A stretch of DNA of 64,000 bases from Palleronia pelagia (GTDB lineage Bacteria > Pseudomonadota > Alphaproteobacteria > Rhodobacterales > Rhodobacteraceae). The translations under genes were made by a program, and so were the position numbers. Numbering within the stretch: position 1 is the first letter of the stretch; every line of letters begins with the position of its first letter. This document shows positions 58,797-64,000 of this stretch, piece after piece. The stretch lies in contig NZ_FOCM01000006.1 of the NCBI RefSeq assembly GCF_900110115.1, forward strand, positions 124,001 through 188,000, in the 5' to 3' direction. The notes beneath the pieces were generated by a model. The model did not search any database. It had not been told where the DNA came from and saw nothing but the letters and a program-made list of their open reading frames with translations.

Positions 58797-60245
58797 TCAC
58801 TCCATCACGTATCCGTAGGACCCCGAGAAGTCCTGTTTCGCCACTTCGGCCGCGGGGCCGGCTTTGGGCGCATTGCTGGCGCGGCGCTTGCCGCCCACCA
58901 CGTCGCCGAAGAGGAACAACTCGCGCTCGGACGGGACCACCACGCGGTCGGTGGGCAGGGCCAGCGCCTCGCCCCGGACCGGGGTAACGAGGTGCGCGGT
59001 GATGATGATCACCAGCTCGGACTGCTCGCGCTCGTATTCGGCCGAGCGGAACAGCGCGCCCAGAACCGGGACGTCGCCCAGCCATGGGACCTGGCCCTTG
59101 AGGTCGCGGAAGTCGTCCTGCAGCAGGCCGGCGATGGCGAAGCTTTCGCCGTCGCGCAGCTCGATCGTGGTCTTGCTCTCGCGGCGCGAGAAGCCGTTGA
59201 TCGAGAAGCCCGACTGCTGGATGCCGATGGTCGGGTCCAGGCCCGACACGGCGGCCGTCAGCTCGATGTTGATGGCATCGTTGCCCAGCACGCGCGGGGT
59301 GAAGTCCAGCTCGACGCCGAAGGGCTTGTACTCGATTCGGATGGCATTGTCGCCGCTGGCCACCGGGATCGGGTATTCCCCGCCCGCCAGGAACGACGCC
59401 CGCTGCCCCGAGAGGGCGACGAGATTCGGTTCGGCCAGGGTGCGCACGACGCCCTTGCTTTCCAGCGCCTCGAGCAGGACGGCGAACCGCAGGCTGCCCG
59501 CGCCGAAGCCGATGGCGAACGATCCCTCGGCGTTGTCGTCGCCGACGAAGCCCTGGCCGGTCAGGATGTTGGTTGCATTGTTGCCGTCGTTTAGGACGCC
59601 GTTGGAGCCCAGGATGCCCACGTCGCCGCCCGAGACGTCACCGCCCAGCGCGACCGAGCTTGACAGTTCCTTCGAGACCGAGCGGCTCATCTCGGCGAAG
59701 CGGACCTTCAGCATGACCTGCTGCGTGCCGCCCACCATCATCAGGTTCGATACCCGGTCGGGGGCGTAGCGGTTGGCGAGGTCCAGCGCCCGGTCCAGCG
59801 CGGTGACGGACGACACGGTGCCCGACAGCACGATGCCGTCATTGGCGGTGCGCACCTCGATCTGTTCGTTGGGCAGGATCTGGGTCAGCCGCTCCTTGAA
59901 CTCGCCCACGTCGGGGATGACCTGCACCTCGACATTGGTGATCAGCCGACCCTCGGCGTTCAGCAGGGTCAGCGTGGTGCGACCCGGTGCCTTGCCCAGC
60001 ACGTAGATGGTGCGGTCCGACAGGGTCGAGATATCGGCGATGGCCGGGTTCGCGATGGAGAGCTCGGCGAAGGGCCGGTCCGATTCGACCACCACCGCGC
60101 GGTTCATGGGCACCCGCAGCTCGGACGCTGCCGTGCCCTGCATGACGCGCAGCGCCTGGGCGTGTGCGAATGTGGCAAGAAGAACCGGCGACAGGGCCAC
60201 CAGGCCCACGACGCACGCCGCCTTGCAGATTTGTCTGATGCTCAT
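58797..60245 (-). CDS. cpaC: Tad secretin CpaC/RcpA
   Basis: 482 residues, signal peptide ending AHA, N-terminal pilus-assembly domain (RVPMNRAVVVESDRPFAELSIANPAIADISTLSDRTIYVLGKAPGRTTLTLLN), a BON-like part and a secretin core (VPVLGALFRSAEYEREQSELVIIITAHLV). It forms the outer-membrane pore. Confidence 0.95.
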   Translation of the reverse strand: MSIRQICKAACVVGLVALSPVLLATFAHAQALRVMQGTAASELRVPMNRAVVVESDRPFAELSIANPAIADISTLSDRTIYVLGKAPGRTTLTLLNAEGRLITNVEVQVIPDVGEFKERLTQILPNEQIEVRTANDGIVLSGTVSSVTALDRALDLANRYAPDRVSNLMMVGGTQQVMLKVRFAEMSRSVSKELSSSVALGGDVSGGDVGILGSNGVLNDGNNATNILTGQGFVGDDNAEGSFAIGFGAGSLRFAVLLEALESKGVVRTLAEPNLVALSGQRASFLAGGEYPIPVASGDNAIRIEYKPFGVELDFTPRVLGNDAINIELTAAVSGLDPTIGIQQSGFSINGFSRRESKTTIELRDGESFAIAGLLQDDFRDLKGQVPWLGDVPVLGALFRSAEYEREQSELVIIITAHLVTPVRGEALALPTDRVVVPSERELFLFGDVVGGKRRASNAPKAGPAAEVAKQDFSGSYGYVME

Positions 60246-60308
60246 GTGACCTGCCTCTCTGAGTCACGGATGGGACAGGTCTTTTTGCCCGTCTTTTGAC
60301 GCACCATG

Positions 60309-60349
60309 CGCGCAAAGCCATTCTCGATCAAGAATCAGGGCTTTGCGCG
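60309..60349. other. Long hairpin between cpaB and cpaC
   Basis: An 11-bp perfect stem (CGCGCAAAGCC at 60309-60319, GGCTTTGCGCG at 60339-60349) is extended inward by ATTCT/AGAAT with a 3-nt bulge. No T-tract follows on the minus strand, so it may be an mRNA processing or stabilising element rather than a terminator. Confidence 0.6.
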
Positions 60350-60365
60350 AAGGTCTTGATGTGCG

Positions 60366-60401
60366 AAAGGCGCAACACCTGTGACCGGGTGCCGCGCCTT
60401 T
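60366..60401 (-). terminator. Terminator-like hairpin just after cpaB
   Basis: 8-bp stem AAAGGCGC (60366-60373) with GCGCCTTT (60394-60401) and a partly paired loop. The T-run is part of the stem, so read-through to cpaC is expected. Confidence 0.45.
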
Positions 60402-60443
60402 GATCTGTTGTCTGATGCGCGCCGCCGGGCGCCGCCATATCGA

Positions 60444-61295
60444 TCAGTTGGTGCAGGGGATCGGGATCTCGATCACCTCGGCGCCCCGACGGGTGCGGAT
60501 CGTGCAGACCTGCTCTTCCTTCACCTCGACCCGTTTTTCTTCAACGATGCCAAGCAGTTCGCGCTGATCGATCTCGACGGCCTCGGCCACGCTGTCGTCC
60601 TCGGTTCCCAGCAGGGCCAGCGACAGTCGCCCGGTGCTCTGGGCCTGGGCCAGGGCCGCGACGTCGCGCGGGGTGGCCTCGACAGTGACCGTGCGCGCCA
60701 CGGTGGCGCCCGAGCGGTCTTCATCGGAGGATTGGTCGATGGCGACCAGTTTCACGCCGCTCTGGATCAGCTTGGTGACGTCCTGACGCTCGGGACCCGA
60801 GCTTTTCACGGTGCCGGTCCAGTAGACGTCGACTCGGTCGCCGGGACGCAGGAAACCCGAAACGCCCGAGGAGACATCGACGCTGATCGCGAAGGCCCGC
60901 TTGCCGGGGGACAGCCGGGCGGACACGCCCGCATCTTCACCCGGTTCGGTGACCTTGACCGCCAGGACGGCTTCGCCCTGTTCCATGGAGCGCAGGACGC
61001 TGCGTTCGATGTTCACGCCCTGGGGAAACATCTCTTCCGCGGTGCTGAACGCGCCTTCGGGGATCGCTTCCTGGGGGAAGGCCACGAGCTTGATGTCTTC
61101 CTGGGTCAGCCGCTCGCCGTAATTGACGGCGCGCGTGGTGACGAAGACCGGCTGCGTCTGAATCGCGGGGCCCTGGTTCGCCCGCTGCGCGTCCAACGCG
61201 GCCTGGTTCGCCGCCATGTAATCCTTGGCCATGTAGACCGCGAAGCCGGCCAGGCCGAGGCCCAGCATCAGCACCAATCCGAATACGAGTCGCAT
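60444..61295 (-). CDS. cpaB: Tad pilus assembly protein CpaB/RcpC
   Basis: 283 residues from MRLVFGLVLMLGLGLAGFAVYMAKDYMA with AAGGGGG upstream: one N-terminal membrane helix, a SAF domain (VFVTTRAVNYGERLTQEDIKLVAFP) and a C-terminal RcpC-like domain. It acts in the periplasm with the secretin. Confidence 0.93.
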   Translation of the reverse strand: MRLVFGLVLMLGLGLAGFAVYMAKDYMAANQAALDAQRANQGPAIQTQPVFVTTRAVNYGERLTQEDIKLVAFPQEAIPEGAFSTAEEMFPQGVNIERSVLRSMEQGEAVLAVKVTEPGEDAGVSARLSPGKRAFAISVDVSSGVSGFLRPGDRVDVYWTGTVKSSGPERQDVTKLIQSGVKLVAIDQSSDEDRSGATVARTVTVEATPRDVAALAQAQSTGRLSLALLGTEDDSVAEAVEIDQRELLGIVEEKRVEVKEEQVCTIRTRRGAEVIEIPIPCTN

Positions 61296-61446
61296 GGGAA
61301 ACCCCCTTTTCGTCGTCTGGCCCCCGGCGCGCGGTTCTGCGGGCGGGTGACCCAAATACTGTCCTAGTGTCGCGTGGGATTGCGGCGAAATGATGCCATT
61401 CGTGCATCATTAAGGCGATTGCCGCGGTTCGGACGGGATTGTTTCG

Positions 61447-61659
61447 TCAATCGATGGCCCGGCCCGGGAAGATCTGGTCGGGCAGACTCTCGTCTGACAG
61501 CGTTGCCTGGATGTCGCCGGACGGCGCTTCGGCGCCCTCGTAAACCGTGGCGCCAACGGCGATTCCGACGCCGCAGATCAGGGCTGTCAGGACCTTCCAA
61601 TCCAGGCTGGCGCCGCCGAACTCGTCGCGCGCGAATTGGGTGGTGTATGGATGAGGCAT
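61447..61659 (-). CDS. Divergent Flp-like pilin paralogue
   Basis: 70 residues. The segment GASLDWKVLTALICGVGIAVGATVYEG aligns with the TVDWVVLTAAIVGLGIAV core of the neighbouring pilins, and a Gly precedes the same five-residue spacing to Asp-Trp. The N-terminal leader and the 25-residue tail are different. It may be a minor pilin or pseudopilin. Confidence 0.75.
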   Translation of the reverse strand: MPHPYTTQFARDEFGGASLDWKVLTALICGVGIAVGATVYEGAEAPSGDIQATLSDESLPDQIFPGRAID

Positions 61660-61701
61660 AGTCGTCTTCCTGCTCTGCTTCGGGATTCCGTCGAACGTGA
61701 C

Positions 61702-61735
61702 GGGGCCGCGCCCCCGATCTGGTGGGCGCGGCCCC
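61702..61735. other. Intercistronic hairpin after the fourth pilin gene
   Basis: Perfect 12-bp stem GGGGCCGCGCCC (61702-61713) with GGGCGCGGCCCC (61724-61735), 10-nt loop, no T-tract. Probably stabilises or attenuates the pilin transcript. Confidence 0.7.
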
Positions 61736-61766
61736 GGTTCGGCCGGCGAGCCGCGTGGGCCGCGCC

Positions 61767-61964
61767 TTACGGGAAGGTCGTGGTGACGGTGGTGCCGTTC
61801 AGGTGCGTGGATACGGCCTGGGTGACCGTCTTGGTGCCGCTGGTCACCGAGGACAGCACGGCGATGCCGAGGCCGACGATGGCGGCGGTCAGCACGACCC
61901 AGTCAACGGTCACGGCGCCGTCTTCGTCGTCGCGGAAGGTCTTGGTCAGCTTGAAGAATTTCAT
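61767..61964 (-). CDS. Flp-type pilin, copy 4
   Basis: 65 residues, MKFFKLTKTFRDDEDG|AVTVDWVVLTAAIVGLGIAV..., AAGGA upstream. A short charged leader is followed by Gly, then a hydrophobic helix, as in Flp prepilins cut by TadV. Asp-Trp replaces the usual Glu-Tyr pair. Almost the same as copies 1 and 2. Confidence 0.85.
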   Translation of the reverse strand: MKFFKLTKTFRDDEDGAVTVDWVVLTAAIVGLGIAVLSSVTSGTKTVTQAVSTHLNGTTVTTTFP

Positions 61965-62106
61965 GTCATGGTCCTTTCGGGTTTGGCTTGGCGGTCGTCG
62001 CCTGTTTACCGAGATTGTCGACCGAATCTGTCCAAACGGGGGCCGAACGCCGCCGCGTCCGTGGCCTTTGCAAGGGCTTTGCGGGACAGGCGCATCCGGT
62101 GGTTGC

Positions 62107-62138
62107 GTAAAAGGAAAAGGCCGCCCTGGGGCGGCCTT
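62107..62138 (-). terminator. Rho-independent terminator after the third pilin gene
   Basis: On the minus strand a 9-bp stem (AAGGCCGCC/GGCGGCCTT, 62117-62125 and 62130-62138), 4-nt loop, then TTCCTTTT. It should end part of the transcripts within the pilin cluster. Confidence 0.8.
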
Positions 62139-62163
62139 CTGCATGGTGCCTTGCGTGCGGGAC

Positions 62164-62358
62164 TTAGAAGGCCTTGGTCACGCTGGTGCTGGTCAGCTTG
62201 TTCGAGACGTTGTGTGTCGCCGTCTTGGTTCCGCTGGTCACCGAGGCAAGCACGGCAACGCCGAGACCGACGATCGCGGCGGTCAGAACCACCCAGTCGA
62301 CGGTGACGGCGCCATCTTCGTTCTCGTTGTAGCGCTTGATTGATTTGAACAGCGTCAT
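62164..62358 (-). CDS. Flp-type pilin, copy 3 (most different of the four)
   Basis: 64 residues, MTLFKSIKRYNENEDG|AVTVDWVVLTAAIVGLGVAV..., AGGATC upstream. The core helix is kept, but both leader and tail (NVSNKLTSTSVTKAF) differ from the other three. Confidence 0.85.
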   Translation of the reverse strand: MTLFKSIKRYNENEDGAVTVDWVVLTAAIVGLGVAVLASVTSGTKTATHNVSNKLTSTSVTKAF

Positions 62359-62412
62359 GGGATTGATCCTTTGCGCGGTGTCGGTCGCCGTTCGGCGGCG
62401 TCGGAAGCTCGG

Positions 62413-62445
62413 CCATGGCGGCAAGGGCGCACCCCGCCGCCATGG
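62413..62445. other. Intercistronic hairpin after the second pilin gene
   Basis: Perfect 10-bp stem CCATGGCGGC (62413-62422) with GCCGCCATGG (62436-62445), 13-nt loop, no clear T-tract. Confidence 0.65.
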
Positions 62446-62462
62446 ATTGGCAGGCGTCGGCC

Positions 62463-62660
62463 TTACGGGAAGGTCGTGGTGACGGTGGTGCCGTTCAGGT
62501 GGGTCGACACCGCTTGCGTCACCGTCTTGGTGCCGCTGGTCACCGAGGACAGCACGGCGATGCCGAGGCCGACGATGGCGGCGGTCAGCACGACCCAGTC
62601 GACGGTCACAGCGCCGTCTTCGTCGTTGCGGAAGGTCTTGACGAGCTTGAAGAATTTCAT
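62463..62660 (-). CDS. Flp-type pilin, copy 2
   Basis: 65 residues, MKFFKLVKTFRNDEDG|AVTVDWVVLTAAIVGLGIAV.... It differs from copy 4 at only two residues (V7/T7 and N12/D12) and from copy 1 at three. The DNA is also nearly the same, which points to recent duplication or gene conversion. Confidence 0.85.
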   Translation of the reverse strand: MKFFKLVKTFRNDEDGAVTVDWVVLTAAIVGLGIAVLSSVTSGTKTVTQAVSTHLNGTTVTTTFP

Positions 62661-62833
62661 GGTTTGATCCTGTTTGATGCTCTGGTTCCGAAATCCCGAC
62701 CAGAACATCACGCTCTGTTCGAGTGGGGGCACCATGACTGTCGCACAGGGCAGCAATATGACCGTGTCGGTGGCATTTTGCGGCAAATCTGCGAAGGGCA
62801 CCCGCGTGACCTGGATCAGTTCACGACGTGACC

Positions 62834-62862
62834 GGGCCGCCGATCGGGATGACCGGCGGCCC
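62834..62862. other. Intercistronic hairpin after the first pilin gene
   Basis: Perfect 9-bp stem GGGCCGCCG (62834-62842) with CGGCGGCCC (62854-62862), 11-nt loop. The rest of the 241-bp gap to the second pilin (62661-62833) shows no gene and may hold an internal promoter. Confidence 0.65.
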
Positions 62863-62901
62863 AGTTGCCTCGGCGTCGCAGTCGGATGACCGGTCCGCGC
62901 C

Positions 62902-63099
62902 TTACGGGAAGGTGGTGGTGACGGTGGTGCCGTTCAGGTGGCTCGACACGGCTTGGGTGACCGTCTTGGTGCCGCTGGTCACCGAGGACAGCACGGCGAT
63001 GCCGAGGCCGACGATGGCGGCGGTCAGCACGACCCAGTCGACGGTCACGGCGCCGTCTTCGTCATTGCGGAAGGTCTTGGCGAGCTTGAAAAGTTTCAT
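62902..63099 (-). CDS. Flp-type pilin, copy 1
   Basis: 65 residues, MKLFKLAKTFRNDEDG|AVTVDWVVLTAAIVGLGIAV..., first gene of the Tad run. Expected to be the major pilin together with copies 2 and 4. The leader is 16 residues to Gly, which is short for a prepilin but usual for Flp. Confidence 0.85.
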   Translation of the reverse strand: MKLFKLAKTFRNDEDGAVTVDWVVLTAAIVGLGIAVLSSVTSGTKTVTQAVSSHLNGTTVTTTFP

Positions 63100-63416
63100 G
63101 TTACACAGCCTTACTTGTTGCACGTTGCGAGAGTGCCGTCACGGCGCATGCCGGTCCGGTCCAAAGTGGTTAATGCTGGAAGAATTCGGCGTGAATCTGG
63201 CGGCAGCTGGCCCATTTCTGGAAATGTTTGCCACAATGATCGGGCGCGACGGGAACCCGTTTCGCGGGTTTCCGGCGACGTGACCCGCGGCCTTGGGGCA
63301 AAATGGTGACGCCTCGCGCAAAATGGCCCCGATTGCGCGCGCCGTGCTTCTCCTGGAAGGCGGTCGTCTTCAGACTGGCGGCCAAACAACGATAATTGAC
63401 CTTGGCAGGTTCGAGC
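63100..63416. promoter_or_regulatory. Divergent promoter region, pilins versus transglycosylase
   Basis: 317 bases without a gene. It contains a hairpin (GGGAACCCG 63251-63259 with CGGGTTTCC 63265-63273, one G-T pair) and two exact copies of GCAAAATGG at 63298-63306 and 63318-63326, whose starts are 20 bp apart, the spacing of two helical turns. This fits a protein-binding direct repeat. Confidence 0.5.
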
Positions 63417-64000
63417 ATGAGAGTTCCCGTGATCGCGGCGCTGATGGCGGCGCTGTTTTCCGTGTCGCCCGCCCATGCGGGTGACCCTCCGCCCTTTCCC
63501 GATTTCACCTTCAAGCGGATGAAGCCGCCCGCGCCGGGCACGAAGAAGCGCATCACCGTGCAGATCGACCCGTCGGAGCAATGGCCGCCACCGGCGCCCG
63601 AGAAACCCGCCAAACCCGAGACCACCCCCGACGCCGCGCCATCGACGCCGGATGCGCCCAAGACCCGCGCCTATGCCTGGTTCTGGGACCACGTGCCGCC
63701 GGGCGGGGCAGGGGCCGCCGGTGTCGACAGCGCGCTTGCCGTGCTGGCGCGTCCGCCCTCCGGCGTGCGTGCGCCGCAATACCGGCTGGACCACCTGCGC
63801 AAGCTGGCGCAGCGCCACGGGCGCGACATCCTGGCGGCCAGCGTCGGGACCAAGGTCTCGCCCGCTCTGGCGCTTGCGGTCATGGCGGTCGAATCGTCGG
63901 GCAAGGTCGACGCCGTCAGTTCGGCCGGCGCGCAGGGGCTGATGCAGCTTATGCCCGACACCGCGCGCCGCTTCGGGGTCCATGACAGCACCGAGGCCCA
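63417..64000 (+). CDS. Lytic transglycosylase (SLT family), N-terminal part
   Basis: The gene runs off the right end; 194 codons are visible. Signal peptide MRVPVIAALMAALFSVSPAHA, then a Pro/Lys-rich linker (about 30-85), and the SLT start SPALALAVMAVESSGKVDAVSSAGAQGLMQLMPDTARRFGV, with catalytic Glu at 159. It cuts peptidoglycan and could open the wall for the Tad apparatus, but it may be unrelated to it. Confidence 0.85.
   Translation, partial: MRVPVIAALMAALFSVSPAHAGDPPPFPDFTFKRMKPPAPGTKKRITVQIDPSEQWPPPAPEKPAKPETTPDAAPSTPDAPKTRAYAWFWDHVPPGGAGAAGVDSALAVLARPPSGVRAPQYRLDHLRKLAQRHGRDILAASVGTKVSPALALAVMAVESSGKVDAVSSAGAQGLMQLMPDTARRFGVHDSTEA

Overview
The window comes from a high-GC alphaproteobacterium, most likely a marine Rhodobacteraceae (Roseobacter-group) species. 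The basis is gene content and protein style: ruvCAB with overlapping starts, a full ybgC-tolQRAB-pal-cpoB-tilS-ftsH run, a TRAP transporter, folD-fhs, a DUF1127 protein, and a Tad (tight adherence) pilus locus with tiny Flp-type pilins. No phage, insertion sequence, CRISPR array or rRNA was seen. One tRNA gene (elongator Met, CAT) is present. All assignments come from reading the translated sequence; no database search was run.

Layout. 1-6.3 kb: a truncated parvulin-type prolyl isomerase, an MFS permease, a secreted SGNH-like hydrolase, msrA, a sodium/solute symporter and prmA. 6.4-11.7 kb: a small hypothetical gene, a DUF1127 gene, ruvC-ruvA-ruvB, an orphan membrane protein and rimO. 12.0-16.8 kb: a two-gene polysaccharide synthase operon (HlyD-like adaptor plus a processive family-2 glycosyltransferase resembling the BgsB/BgsA mixed-linkage beta-glucan pair), then an MscS-type channel. 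17.1-20.3 kb: two RTX proteins that share an almost identical C-terminal type I secretion module. In the second, that module is fused to a branched-chain-amino-acid-type periplasmic binding domain with no Sec signal peptide, which I regard as the most unusual feature of the window. About 580 bp without a gene and a tRNA-Met follow.

21-30 kb: an FtsX-like permease and ATPase (YbbP/YbbA type) divergent from a TesA-like esterase, then a LysR regulator with a D-glutamate cyclase/DUF1445 gene and a three-part TRAP transporter. 30-37.5 kb: the Tol-Pal envelope system and tilS. 37.6-49.5 kb: ftsH, small hypothetical genes, MOSC protein, folD, fhs, a candidate 24-residue membrane peptide, a PaaI-type thioesterase, the PdeM/Lhr-type DNA repair pair, an SDR-fold protein and an uncharacterised AAA+ ATPase.

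51.2-63.1 kb: a complete Tad core read leftward: four near-identical Flp-like pilins, a fifth divergent pilin-like gene, cpaB, cpaC, an OmpA-like protein, tadZ, tadA, tadB, tadC, two TPR lipoproteins and a prepilin peptidase. Each pilin gene but the last is followed by an RNA hairpin, which probably keeps pilin mRNA abundant relative to the machinery. The window ends inside a lytic transglycosylase gene divergent from the pilins.
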